From a virus: 41,482 nt of DNA. The notes beneath the pieces were generated by a model that searched no databases, was not told the origin of the DNA, and saw nothing but the letters and a program-made list of their open reading frames with translations. The stretch lies in the IMG/VR virus record IMGVR_UViG_3300036766_000090, positions 1-41,482 of that record, one strand, 5' to 3'. The number at the start of each line of letters is the position of its first letter. Within the stretch, counting starts at the first letter, position 1. Positions 7,340 through 14,708 of the stretch are shown here, one piece after another. The position numbers and the translations under genes were made by a program.

Positions 7340-7525
7340 ATGAGCGCGGAAATTGACCAAAACAGAGGCTTAGTTAACTTGACCTGTGACTATTGTGGCG
7401 TGAGCGACCGTGTTTCCACGAACCTGGCGACAGGGCATGAGTGGCGATTCAAAGACGGCGCTAATGTTTTTTGTTCGGAAACCTGCGAAACGAGACATAA
7501 CGAAAAAAAGGAGGCTCTGGTATGA
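7340..7525 (+). CDS. Small zinc-ribbon-like protein
   Basis: A 61-residue protein with two Cys pairs, CDYC near residues 15-18 and CSETC near 46-50, separated by a short strand-rich segment (HEWRFKDGANVF). This is the layout of a treble-clef or zinc ribbon. GGAGGA precedes the ATG. The stop overlaps the next start by ATGA. Probably a small nucleic-acid-binding or adaptor protein; no specific function can be assigned. Confidence 0.7.
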   Translation: MSAEIDQNRGLVNLTCDYCGVSDRVSTNLATGHEWRFKDGANVFCSETCETRHNEKKEALV

Positions 7526-7911
7526 ACGCTATCGAAACGAAATTTTTACCATGCGCTCTTACCGACTCGGAACATAAAACAGTTTCCCGTCAACTAGCGG
7601 AGACTGTGGCGGAACTGCGTAAACACCAATCAGATTCCGCAATCGAGAAGAAAGCCATGTCCGAGCGCGAAAAACACCTTGAAACCGAAATAGACCGGTT
7701 GGGCGGGGTCGTTTTTTCTGGACAGGAATATCGAAACGTGGAGGTGTCCGCGACCCTCGACTGGGATCATATGATGATAGTCACGCTCCGCCGCGACACC
7801 GGCGAGACGATAGAGCAACGGGCGATGACTTTAGAGGAACGACAAATGTCTATGCACGATGCTGACGAGTTTACGAAAACCGGCGTAACCCGCATCGGCG
7901 CGGTGGCGTGA
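7522..7911 (+). CDS. Hypothetical coiled-coil protein
   Basis: A 129-residue protein. Residues 15-60 are a charged helix likely to form a coiled coil (RQLAETVAELRKHQ, EREKHLETEIDRL). The remainder has alternating strands (VSATLDWDHMMIVTLRRD). It is translationally coupled to genes on both sides and lies immediately before the YqaJ exonuclease, so a link to recombination is possible, but no family is recognised. Confidence 0.6.
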   Translation: MNAIETKFLPCALTDSEHKTVSRQLAETVAELRKHQSDSAIEKKAMSEREKHLETEIDRLGGVVFSGQEYRNVEVSATLDWDHMMIVTLRRDTGETIEQRAMTLEERQMSMHDADEFTKTGVTRIGAVA

Positions 7912-8882
7912 TGGATACCACTGAACGCGCTAAATGGCTTGCCGACCGGCGCACGGGGATCGGAGGCACGGACATAGCCGCAATACTTTCTTTGTCCCCA
8001 TACGCTGGCCCGATAGATGTCTGGATGGATAAGAAGTCTCTATCAACGCCCAAAACAGAAACCCCGGAAATGCGAATGGGCAAAAAAATGGAATCGGTGA
8101 TTCGGGAACTCTACGAAGAGGAAACTGGATTTACCGTCATCCAGCCGGGCTTGTGCGTCCATGACTCGAACCCAATCATCATCGGCACACCGGACGGTCT
8201 CGTTTCTCCAACGTCGGCCCTTGAACGCCGCATTCTGGAAATCAAAACATCGCGCTCTTCGCAGGGGTGGGGCGAGGCTGGGACGGATCAAATCCCTCAA
8301 CACTACCTTTTGCAATGTATCCACTATATGGCCGTCTGCGATTGCGATTATGCGGACGTGGCCGTGTTGATCGGCGGCTCCGATTTCCGAATCTACAATC
8401 TGCAACGGGATGTTGAACTCGAACGCTATCTTATAGAGACTGCAACCGCCTGGTGGCAAAAGCACATCGTCGGAGGCGTGGCGCCGGAGATTGACGGGTC
8501 TGAAGGGGCAAAACGATATTTGAACTACGCCTACCCGCGCAACGTGACTCCGCTAAAGGAAGCGACGGCGGAAATCAACGAGCTATTAGCCCTCCTACTA
8601 AATTTACGAACGGAACTTGATTTGAAGGAACTGGAGAAATCCAAAATCGAAAACCAAATCAAAGCGTTCGTCGGCGATGGCGACGGCGTGGAAGGAATTA
8701 ACTCGAAGGCCACTTGGAAGCTGACGAAGAACAGCGTTAAAACTGACTGGGAAGGGATTGGAGTGGAATACATGGAGTCCCTTCCTTCCACAGAAGCGGA
8801 GGGTTTAAGGAAAAAACACACCACCACCAAACCCGGCGCAAGGCGGTTTTTATTAACAACAATGGTTCCTGCTTTAAGCTGA
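7911..8882 (+). CDS. YqaJ-type viral exonuclease
   Basis: A 323-residue nuclease of the YqaJ/lambda-exonuclease (PD-(D/E)XK) family that resects double-stranded DNA ends for the annealase RecT encoded downstream. Visible motifs are the N-terminal GIGGTDIAAILSLSPY, an acidic helix GKKMESVIREL (about residues 57-67), Asp95 in GTPDGLV, the core Glu110-x-Lys112 in LEIKTS, and the supporting QHYLLQCIHYM (130-140). Residues 200-260 form a coiled coil. ATG 7911 overlaps the preceding stop; a GTG at 7908 is an alternative start. It is separated from recT by a decoration-like gene, unusual for this pair. Confidence 0.92.
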   Translation: MDTTERAKWLADRRTGIGGTDIAAILSLSPYAGPIDVWMDKKSLSTPKTETPEMRMGKKMESVIRELYEEETGFTVIQPGLCVHDSNPIIIGTPDGLVSPTSALERRILEIKTSRSSQGWGEAGTDQIPQHYLLQCIHYMAVCDCDYADVAVLIGGSDFRIYNLQRDVELERYLIETATAWWQKHIVGGVAPEIDGSEGAKRYLNYAYPRNVTPLKEATAEINELLALLLNLRTELDLKELEKSKIENQIKAFVGDGDGVEGINSKATWKLTKNSVKTDWEGIGVEYMESLPSTEAEGLRKKHTTTKPGARRFLLTTMVPALS

Positions 8883-8909
8883 CAACAACCCAACGAAGGG
8901 AGAAAAAAA

Positions 8910-9293
8910 ATGTTTTACCCGGAAAACACGGCAGACCCCAAGGTCTACGAGGCGGGCGAAGACCTTTCGTCCGCGTTTGGGCTGTTCGTCAAGCCCGGCG
9001 CCACACCGCTTACCGTCCTCAAATCCACCGCCTCCGGCGCTATCACATTCGGCGTCGTCATCGAGCCAGGCGCGGCCGGCAAGGGCGTCGCCGTCTGCGA
9101 TGAAGGTTATCTCTACGTCAAAGCCGAGGCCGCCAGCTACGCCATCGGCCAGGAACTCACCGTCTCCGGAAACGCCAAAATCGAAGCCGCCGCCACCGGC
9201 GACCATGTTTACGGCGTAGCTCTGGAGACTGTCACCATCTCGTCCGGCGGCTCTCTGTACATACGGCTCTATCGCAGTTCGTACAAAAAATAA
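8910..9293 (+). CDS. Capsid-decoration-like protein (DUF2190-like), out of place
   Basis: A 127-residue protein rich in Ala, Gly and Val, with repeating short strands (FGVVIEPGAAGKGVAVCDEGYLYV, GQELTVSGNAKIEA, GSLYIRLY). This resembles small head-decoration or DUF2190 proteins, which usually lie beside the major capsid gene. Here it sits between exonuclease and recT. Its codons end strongly in C (GCC, ATC, GTC, CTC), unlike neighbouring genes. GAAGGGAG precedes the ATG. It may have come from another phage's head module. Whether it is still made as a decoration protein is unknown. Confidence 0.65.
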   Translation: MFYPENTADPKVYEAGEDLSSAFGLFVKPGATPLTVLKSTASGAITFGVVIEPGAAGKGVAVCDEGYLYVKAEAASYAIGQELTVSGNAKIEAAATGDHVYGVALETVTISSGGSLYIRLYRSSYKK

Positions 9294-9326
9294 CCCGCAA
9301 CGAAAAACCAAAAGGAGACCCTGAAA

Positions 9327-9380
9327 ATGCCCAACGTAACAATCTCTCACGTCAACTCCGCCTCTAGAGAGGGGGAGTAA
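9327..9380 (+). pseudogene. Truncated 17-codon start of a gene
   Basis: A strong AAGGAGA ribosome site precedes ATG and 17 codons (begins MPNVTISHVNS, ends SREGE) before TAA at 9378, which abuts the recT start. The strong initiation signal with almost no coding sequence suggests the surviving 5' end of a longer gene, perhaps the capsid-type gene that once followed the decoration-like gene. It may also serve as a leader peptide coupled to recT. Confidence 0.4.
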
Positions 9381-10358
9381 ATGAGCGATACAGCGATTGC
9401 AACCATCGAACCTGGGATTGTACAGGTCATCCGAAAATACAAGCCGGATTTTAAACAGCTTTTACCGGCGGGAATGATAAACAAATTTATGGCAGTTTCA
9501 GCGTCCATGTTCAGGATCAACCCGGCGTTGCTGGACTGCTCGGCTGATTCGATTATGGATGCCTTGATGAAATCGGCACAATTGGGAGTGCTTCCCGACG
9601 GTATCCGCGGTTATCTTATTCCTTATAAAACCACCGCCACATTCCAAATCGGCTATAAAGGGTTGATGGAACTGGCGTTGCGGTCGGGCAAAGTCTCCAA
9701 AATCTTTTCCCAAACGGTTCACGAAAACGACTATTTTGAATACGCGCTTGGGTTGGCAGACAAGCTTGAACACCGGCCGGCTATTGGGGATCGTGGCAAA
9801 ATGATCGGCGCATACGCCTACGCCGCGCTAACCGATGGCGGGACTGTGCAGGACTACATGAGCATCGCAGAGCTTGAGAGAATCAGGGACAGGTCTCCAG
9901 CCGGGGAAGACGGCCCCTGGGTGACTGACACGTCGGAAATGTACCGTAAAACGGTAACGAAGCGACTCTGCAAATATCTGCCGATGGCTGAAAACCTGAT
10001 GACAGCGGCGGCGATGGATGACATCGCCGAAGCTGATAGTGACGGGGTGGTGATTGCGCCGACAGTGGCAATCACCAGAAAAAGCGGGATGAAAAAATTA
10101 AAATCGGCTGTAGTGGCGCAGGGTAAACCCGCCGAACGTGAACCGGGCGACGACGATGTCCCTTTGCCCGAACCAGAACCAACCCCGGTGGAGCTTGATA
10201 AACACGCCCGGTTTATTGGCATCAAGCAAGCGATTACGCATGGGACTGAGCTTGAGCGCGAAAGCGCATGGGGCGTGTTCTGCCAGGTGCAAAAGGACTA
10301 CACCAAAGACGAGATTAAAGACATGGGGAAACTCTACACTTCCATGAAGGGCAAATAG
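9381..10358 (+). CDS. recT: RecT single-strand annealing protein
   Basis: A 325-residue RecT/Redbeta-superfamily protein that coats resected DNA and anneals complementary strands with the YqaJ exonuclease. Family sequences include PALLDCSADSIMDALMKSAQLGVLPDG (about residues 51-77), YLIPYKTTATFQIGYKGLMELALRSGKV, and the later GPWVTDTSEMYRKTVTKRL. The conserved core ends near residue 225; the rest is a Pro/Glu-rich linker and a short helix that may bind host SSB or replication proteins. GAGGGGGAG lies directly before the ATG, inside the truncated upstream frame. Confidence 0.95.
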   Translation: MSDTAIATIEPGIVQVIRKYKPDFKQLLPAGMINKFMAVSASMFRINPALLDCSADSIMDALMKSAQLGVLPDGIRGYLIPYKTTATFQIGYKGLMELALRSGKVSKIFSQTVHENDYFEYALGLADKLEHRPAIGDRGKMIGAYAYAALTDGGTVQDYMSIAELERIRDRSPAGEDGPWVTDTSEMYRKTVTKRLCKYLPMAENLMTAAAMDDIAEADSDGVVIAPTVAITRKSGMKKLKSAVVAQGKPAEREPGDDDVPLPEPEPTPVELDKHARFIGIKQAITHGTELERESAWGVFCQVQKDYTKDEIKDMGKLYTSMKGK

Positions 10359-10359
10359 G

Positions 10360-10545
10360 ATGAAACCACGTTGCAGAGACTGCGCGTTTTCGATGACAGT
10401 TCAAGACGAAATCGGACATTATCGCCTGAAATGTTTTGAGCCCAGCATGAAGGGCAAAGTCGGATTTTTATCACCGTGTGATAAATTCATGGTAGCGGAT
10501 GAGACGGCGGCCGACGAGCCGGAACCAGGGGAGGATGAAGAATGA
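10360..10545 (+). CDS. Small Cys-containing protein
   Basis: A 61-residue protein with CRDC at residues 5-8 and further cysteines at about 25 and 40, forming a possible CX2C...C...C metal site. The C-terminus is very acidic (ADEPEPGEDEE), which could mimic DNA or bind a basic partner. It starts one base after the recT stop and its own stop overlaps the RusA start (ATGA). Function unknown. Confidence 0.65.
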   Translation: MKPRCRDCAFSMTVQDEIGHYRLKCFEPSMKGKVGFLSPCDKFMVADETAADEPEPGEDEE

Positions 10546-10955
10546 TCCGCGTCACTGTGCTTGGCCCTATCGTGGCGCAGGGCCGTCCGCGCTTTACTAC
10601 GCAGGCAGGGTATGTGCAGACGTATGACCCCCCTAAATCTGTAGCGTTCAAACGCATGATCTCGCATTATGCGCGAGCGGCGATGAAAGGCAGGGTGGCG
10701 ATGAAGAAGCCTGTCGAGGTTGACATTCAATTTTATTTTTCGCCGCCAAAATCGTGGAGCGAAAAAAAGAAACAGGCCGCGCTGTGCGGCGATTTAAGAC
10801 ACGCCTGCAAACCTGACATAGACAACCTTGTAAAAACCATTTTGGACGGGATTAACGGCATCGTGTTTGATGATGACGAGCAGGTGGTCGTCTTGAACGC
10901 TGTCAAACTTTATGGGACACCGGAACGAGTTGAGGTGTCGGTGGAGGAGGTATGA
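10542..10955 (+). CDS. rusA: RusA-type Holliday junction resolvase
   Basis: A 137-residue endonuclease of the RusA family, which dimerises and cuts four-way junctions made by recombination or replication. The catalytic signature KPDIDNLVKTILDGINGI (residues 90-107) provides Asp92, Asp94, Lys98 and Asp102, followed by the acidic DDDEQVV. The N-terminal VLGPIVAQGRPRFT is also typical. Length matches the family (120-145). It completes the recombination set of exonuclease and annealase, and removes branches before packaging. Confidence 0.95.
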   Translation: MIRVTVLGPIVAQGRPRFTTQAGYVQTYDPPKSVAFKRMISHYARAAMKGRVAMKKPVEVDIQFYFSPPKSWSEKKKQAALCGDLRHACKPDIDNLVKTILDGINGIVFDDDEQVVVLNAVKLYGTPERVEVSVEEV

Positions 10956-11131
10956 GCGCTCTCCAAATCGCAGGGAAAAAACGCTGTGCGTTTAAAGACA
11001 ATATTTGCCCTTATCTCGGCGTGATGTTTTGCGAATTCGAGGGCGTTGTAATTTTTAACGAGGCGAGAACTCCGATGTGTATATTGCGCTGGCCTGATGG
11101 CGTATGGATTGGCTCCAAGAAGGAATCATGA
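10952..11131 (+). CDS. Small Cys-rich protein, paralogue 1
   Basis: A 59-residue protein with four cysteines: RC, ICPYL, FCEF and MCI. It ends with MCILRWPDGVWIG. The next gene encodes a clear paralogue with the same cysteine order and the same end, so these are a tandem duplication. A zinc-binding fold is likely. GGAGGAGG lies directly before the start, and both ends overlap neighbours by ATGA. Confidence 0.7.
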   Translation: MSALQIAGKKRCAFKDNICPYLGVMFCEFEGVVIFNEARTPMCILRWPDGVWIGSKKES

Positions 11132-11304
11132 AAAACAAACAGGTCGCAGGAAAGCGTTTTTGCAGATTGATTGAAACTGCGTGTCCGTTCCTGAAGTGGC
11201 AGTTGTGCGGTTTTGACAGGGCCGAAATACAAAATGAAAAACGCTCCGCCATGTGTATCAAAAGATGGCCTGATGGCGTGTTTATAGGAGGAAACCGTGG
11301 CTAA
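11128..11304 (+). CDS. Small Cys-rich protein, paralogue 2
   Basis: A 58-residue paralogue of the preceding protein. Shared pattern: basic start, then C, ACPFL (ICPYL), LCGF (FCEF), NE-x-R, and MCIKRWPDGVFIG (MCILRWPDGVWIG). The sequences differ strongly elsewhere, so the duplication is old or the copies diverged under selection. The ATG at 11128 overlaps the preceding stop; the frame is open to 11104 but that start lies inside paralogue 1. Function unknown. Confidence 0.7.
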   Translation: MKNKQVAGKRFCRLIETACPFLKWQLCGFDRAEIQNEKRSAMCIKRWPDGVFIGGNRG

Positions 11305-11533
11305 ATACATCCCAAAAGCCCACCACGGGTCGCACAGCGCCGGGAAGACGATCCGCACGGCGAAACCTTCGACCTCTGAAGTCAAAACCGAGCGCTGTAA
11401 CCATTGTGGCGGCGCGATGAATAACGGGCGTGGGTTCGACCTGGGGCCTGGTTGCGCGATGTGTGGCCGGGCGCAAGGGCATATGTGCCAGAGATGCGTG
11501 ACGATACCGGAGGCGGACACGTCGAATGACTAA
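11297..11533 (+). CDS. Zinc-ribbon protein
   Basis: A 78-residue protein starting with GTG, preceded by AGGAGG. The first 30 residues are basic and His-rich; the second half has CNHC (residues 34-37), CAMC (53-56) and CQRC (65-68), enough for one or two zinc sites. It probably binds nucleic acid, but no family is identified. It overlaps the previous gene by 8 bases and the next by 8 bases. Confidence 0.65.
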   Translation: MAKYIPKAHHGSHSAGKTIRTAKPSTSEVKTERCNHCGGAMNNGRGFDLGPGCAMCGRAQGHMCQRCVTIPEADTSND

Positions 11534-11864
11534 GCCAGCCGGTTATACGCCTATCACGGCAACATGCGGGAATTGCGTGGAACTCAAAAGGGGAATTATT
11601 TTTGATGATTATTGGTGTAAAAACGCCGGGAAACTTCCGTCTTTAGCAGGCTATTGTTCCGCCCTCAAATTCACACAGGAAGCTTTGGACTATTTTGACA
11701 AGAGCCGTGGCGGGGCAAGGCCGTTGGTGACGTGGATTCCTAAAAAAGGGTGTGATTATTGTCCGATTTCTAGCTGGATGTGTGACGTGATAGACATCGG
11801 CTCACTAGGGGGTTTTTGCAAACCCTCCTCTCGCTGTCCGCAATTTAAGGAGGAGATAAAATGA
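11526..11864 (+). CDS. Cys-rich hypothetical protein
   Basis: A 112-residue protein with ten cysteines arranged as two similar modules: CGNC...WC...YC in residues 15-45 and CDYC...MC...FC...C in residues 75-105. Two zinc-binding units, or an internal duplication, are suggested. It extends the run of small Cys-rich early proteins (10360-11864). The start lies inside the preceding gene and the stop overlaps the next (ATGA). Confidence 0.65.
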   Translation: MTKPAGYTPITATCGNCVELKRGIIFDDYWCKNAGKLPSLAGYCSALKFTQEALDYFDKSRGGARPLVTWIPKKGCDYCPISSWMCDVIDIGSLGGFCKPSSRCPQFKEEIK

Positions 11865-12331
11865 AAATCACAAGCCAGTTCCTTGAAAAATGGGATGCCT
11901 GTTCCGACGGGGAAGAATGGGCCTTGAGACAGGATACGGATGATGCGATTGAGCTTGTAGAAAGGCTACTAGAATATAATAGTGAATGGGCGAGCTGGCT
12001 CATAACCCGATGTCTGGAAACGCCGGGACAGATTAGGTACGCGATATTCGCCGCCGAGTCGGTTCTGGACAATTTTGAGCGAATATTCCCAGATGATAAA
12101 AGGCCGCAGTTAGCGATAGAGGCGGCTAGAACAGCCCTTGAAAACAATAATGAGGGAAACCGTATGGCCGCGCAGAAGGCCGCCGATAACGTCGCCAAAA
12201 ACCCCGCCTATAGTTCCTATCACACCGTATTTAGAGCCTATCACGCCGCCAATAAACAAAAAGCCTTGCATGGAATTGCACTTTTGAGAAAACAGGAATT
12301 AGACGCAAAAATCAAAGAAGGGAATGGATAA
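11861..12331 (+). CDS. Helical protein resembling the 'putative immunity protein' family
   Basis: A 156-residue, mainly helical protein. The central stretch, TPGQIRYAIFAAESVLDNFERIFPDDKRPQLAIEAARTALE split over about residues 65-105, resembles an all-helical family annotated as putative immunity proteins in phages and toxin loci. A good AAGGAGGAG site precedes the ATG. Whether it neutralises a host toxin or simply shares the fold is unknown. It lies in the run before the replication genes. Confidence 0.55.
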   Translation: MKITSQFLEKWDACSDGEEWALRQDTDDAIELVERLLEYNSEWASWLITRCLETPGQIRYAIFAAESVLDNFERIFPDDKRPQLAIEAARTALENNNEGNRMAAQKAADNVAKNPAYSSYHTVFRAYHAANKQKALHGIALLRKQELDAKIKEGNG

Positions 12332-12605
12332 AATGAAACCCGAACGAAAGATTAATAAGAAAAATAAGAAAAAGTTGCTTGAGGCGTTGCAGATGTTCGA
12401 TCTCTGCAACAACTATTCCGCATTTGAAAAATGGGTATTACCTGCGCTGAAGGCAGGCATAGAGGGTTTGTACTTTAAGCATGTTATGAACACCTGGTTT
12501 GTAATGGAATATGAAGACGATGAAGTTGCGTGGGGATCAAGTATAATGGATGCTGGACGCGAGGCTTTGGTGAAAATATTGGGTGTGAACCGTGAGGTGG
12601 TTTAA
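12324..12605 (+). CDS. Hypothetical small helical protein
   Basis: A 93-residue protein with a Lys-rich N-terminus (KPERKINKKNKKKLLEAL) and an acidic centre (EYEDDEVAW). No family recognised. It overlaps genes at both ends, so it is part of the same translationally coupled operon. The start may be 12324 or the ATG nine bases later. Confidence 0.6.
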   Translation: MDKMKPERKINKKNKKKLLEALQMFDLCNNYSAFEKWVLPALKAGIEGLYFKHVMNTWFVMEYEDDEVAWGSSIMDAGREALVKILGVNREVV

Positions 12606-13296
12606 ACATATGACCGATGCTCTGGATGATATTTTCGTGCAGGAGCTTATCCTTGAATTCGGCTCAAATGGCTATCTTGTTTTTTTCGGATTGATTGAAA
12701 TAATAGCCAAGGAAAACGGAAAAATTTTGACCGGGAAACTAGAAATTTCCCCGGCAATTCTGAAACAAAAGTTTCACATTTCTGAAAGAAAAATTGAGGA
12801 AATCCTGAAGTTTTGTTCCAGAAAACTGAAAGTTTTGTTCGACAATTCAGAAAAAAAATGGAAGTTGGAAATCCCCAAGATGTTGAAATTTAAAGATAAC
12901 TACACTTCGGACTTGGAAGCCGCTTCCAAGAATATTGCTTCCCATATTAGAGATAGAGATAAGAGAGAAGATAAAGAAAAGAAAACATCACTTCGTGATG
13001 TAAAAGAAAAACAAAAAAAATCGTTCACGGAAACGCCTGAAAATTTCACGATCACAGATTCGATGCGAGAGTGGTTCGCTGACAAAAAATCAGGGCTGAA
13101 TATCGAAACGGAAACCCAGGCGTTTCTCGATCACTCAAAAGCGAATGGGAAAATTTTCAAAGACTGGATCGCCGCGTGGAGAACTTGGATGACGAACGCC
13201 AAAAAATACGCAGAGGCCGCGATTGCGAGAAACGGGAAACCAAAACGCGAATCTCTCGAATCCAAATACACCCATGTAACCGGAGAAATCGCGTGA
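12592..13296 (+). CDS. Phage replisome organiser (O/DnaD-like)
   Basis: A 234-residue replication initiator. It starts at GTG with MRWFKHMTDALDD, the typical opening of phage replisome organisers with an N-terminal winged helix (about residues 1-105: FFGLIEIIAKENG, ISERKIEEILKFC). A Lys/Arg/Glu-rich linker (about 110-150) leads to a C-terminal domain (about 155-215) with a WFADK...FKDWIAAWRTWM pattern typical of the region that contacts the helicase loader. The loader gene follows directly, sharing one base. It should bind an origin inside its own gene, as lambda O does. Confidence 0.85.
   Translation: MRWFKHMTDALDDIFVQELILEFGSNGYLVFFGLIEIIAKENGKILTGKLEISPAILKQKFHISERKIEEILKFCSRKLKVLFDNSEKKWKLEIPKMLKFKDNYTSDLEAASKNIASHIRDRDKREDKEKKTSLRDVKEKQKKSFTETPENFTITDSMREWFADKKSGLNIETETQAFLDHSKANGKIFKDWIAAWRTWMTNAKKYAEAAIARNGKPKRESLESKYTHVTGEIA
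12808..13000. other. Candidate replication origin inside the organiser gene
   Basis: The AT- and purine-rich middle of the organiser gene contains a direct repeat AAGTTTTGTTC at 12808-12818 and 12830-12840 (22-bp spacing, two helical turns), a 19-bp near-perfect palindrome CTTGGAAGCCGCTTCCAAG at 12912-12930, and a hairpin CATCAC-TTC-GTGATG at 12986-13000 after a purine-rich run. Repeats within the initiator gene are how lambdoid phages encode their origin. Function is inferred. Confidence 0.4.
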
Positions 13297-14018
13297 TGCA
13301 AAAAATGCCGGACGTGGTGGATGTCGAACTCGAAAGTTTACTTAAACGCATGGGCGACACGAAAATCGTCTGCGCCAAATGCGAGGCCATCAGCGCGGAT
13401 CGCTTCCCCGGCGGACTCTGCAAAAAATGTCACGACCGAGACGCGCAAGAACGAAATCTCGCAACCGAGATGTTTCAGTTACCGCCAGCGTTCCGGCACA
13501 AGAAATTTTCAGACGTACAGGATCGCGGAAACATTGCGAAAGTCAAAACGGCGTTAACCACCGCCGATTTAAGGCGCAAAGGCGTGTATCTGCACGGCGG
13601 CGTAGGGTCTGGAAAAACGCTGTTGATGTCGGCCATTTTCGGCGGGCTGGCGTGGCGCGGCGTCCCCATCCGGTGGACTCGTATGGTGGATTTTTTAAAC
13701 TTAATCCGCGACGCATACAGGCCGGGATCGCAGACATCCGACGATGCCGTGATTTCAAACGCCGCCCATTGCGCGGCGCACGGAGTTTTGATGATTGACG
13801 ATTTCGGGACGGAGCGCGTTACGGACTGGGTGGAGGAAAAGGTCTACGACCTCGTAGACCGCGTGTACGGCTCTGGAGGGCGGCTCTGGGTCACATCGAA
13901 CCTTCCGATAGGCAAACTGGCGGAACATGTCGGGGATCGCGTCACAAGCCGCCTGGTGGGGATGTGTGAGATCGTGCGCCTTGACGCGCCAGATTTTAGG
14001 ATGGAGAAAATAAAATGA
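13296..14018 (+). CDS. DnaC-like helicase loader (AAA+ ATPase)
   Basis: A 240-residue ATPase of the DnaC/IstB family that would load the host replicative helicase at the phage origin. A zinc-finger-like N-terminus has CAKC (26-29) and CKKC (42-45). The AAA+ core has Walker A GGVGSGKT (101-108), Walker B VLMIDDFG (164-171), sensor 1 VTSNLP (199-204), and the arginine-finger region GDRVTSRL (213-220). The ATG at 13296 shares one base with the organiser stop. No helicase gene is present, so the phage depends on host DnaB. Confidence 0.92.
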   Translation: MQKMPDVVDVELESLLKRMGDTKIVCAKCEAISADRFPGGLCKKCHDRDAQERNLATEMFQLPPAFRHKKFSDVQDRGNIAKVKTALTTADLRRKGVYLHGGVGSGKTLLMSAIFGGLAWRGVPIRWTRMVDFLNLIRDAYRPGSQTSDDAVISNAAHCAAHGVLMIDDFGTERVTDWVEEKVYDLVDRVYGSGGRLWVTSNLPIGKLAEHVGDRVTSRLVGMCEIVRLDAPDFRMEKIK

Positions 14019-14320
14019 CGTTTCCAAAAATCTTGTCTTTCGTTTTAAGCAAACTGGGTTTGAACGGTTCGCAACAACAGGAGTCGGCGGACGTAGGGCT
14101 GGAACCGAAACGTAAACGGTGTAAACGCAGGCCCAACGGCGAGAATCAATCTCTAAGCATCACGCTTCCCGTCTGGCTTGTTGACAATATCCGGCATCAT
14201 GCCGCCGAAATGGACATAAGTGTGTCCGTGTACGTCGAACTGGTTTTGAAAAATGAGAGTTGCGTGGTTTACCATCCGGTGATTGCGACAGGAGAGGACG
14301 CTACCGGGTGTCTGGAATGA
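14015..14320 (+). CDS. Ribbon-helix-helix-like protein
   Basis: A 101-residue protein. A basic segment (KRKRCKRRP) precedes LSITLPVWLVDNIRHHAAEMDISVSVYVELVL (about residues 48-80 in total), which matches a ribbon-helix-helix fold: a short strand, then two helices. It may be a DNA-binding regulator. Both ends overlap neighbouring genes by ATGA. Confidence 0.6.
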   Translation: MTFPKILSFVLSKLGLNGSQQQESADVGLEPKRKRCKRRPNGENQSLSITLPVWLVDNIRHHAAEMDISVSVYVELVLKNESCVVYHPVIATGEDATGCLE

Positions 14321-14616
14321 AAACATTAACTCTCTCCGCCGCCATAGCCAAACTCCAATCCCTGATTGATAACGGGGCAGACCCGGAGACACCGGTATTG
14401 AGCTATGTCCCTGATCCGGGTGATGGGCTAGATTATGCTACATCAACCGGGATATTAGCCAAAGTGGTGATGAATTATAGGACTGGAAACTTGAATTATG
14501 ACGGCCCACACGAAACATTGGATTGGATACTCGATTGGGATGACATTGATCTTCCCTTCCCGCCAGCAGAGCGGGCGCGGCTTAGAAATGCCGCGATTGA
14601 CGCGGTGATTATTTGA
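14317..14616 (+). CDS. Hypothetical protein, last gene of the early operon
   Basis: A 99-residue protein with an N-terminal helix (LSAAIAKLQSLIDNG) followed by a strand-rich acidic segment (DPETPVLSYVPDPGDGLDYA). No family is recognised. The start is the ATG overlapping the previous stop; the longer frame from 14260 lies inside that gene. Its first 22 bases around the start codon are duplicated downstream at 14651 in broken form. It ends about 90 bases before convergent minus-strand genes. Confidence 0.6.
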   Translation: MKTLTLSAAIAKLQSLIDNGADPETPVLSYVPDPGDGLDYATSTGILAKVVMNYRTGNLNYDGPHETLDWILDWDDIDLPFPPAERARLRNAAIDAVII

Positions 14617-14693
14617 GGCCTCCGTCGGCGCATTGCCGCATCCCGGGCGCCTGGAATAAAAACATTAACTCTTGCCGCGTTTTTTGGCCTCAA
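14613..14693. repeat. Converging-gene interval with broken duplicate of a gene start
   Basis: Bases 14651-14672 repeat 14312-14333 (22 bases around the start of the previous gene) with one mismatch, G to A, that turns the ATG into ATA. The interval is bounded by an 8-bp inverted repeat TTGAGGCC (14613-14620) and GGCCTCAA (14686-14693), and CGCG followed by six T lies at 14677-14685. It looks like a decayed partial gene copy. The inverted repeat could act as a terminator for converging transcripts. Confidence 0.5.
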
Positions 14694-14708
14694 CGAAGCT
14701 AACCCCTT

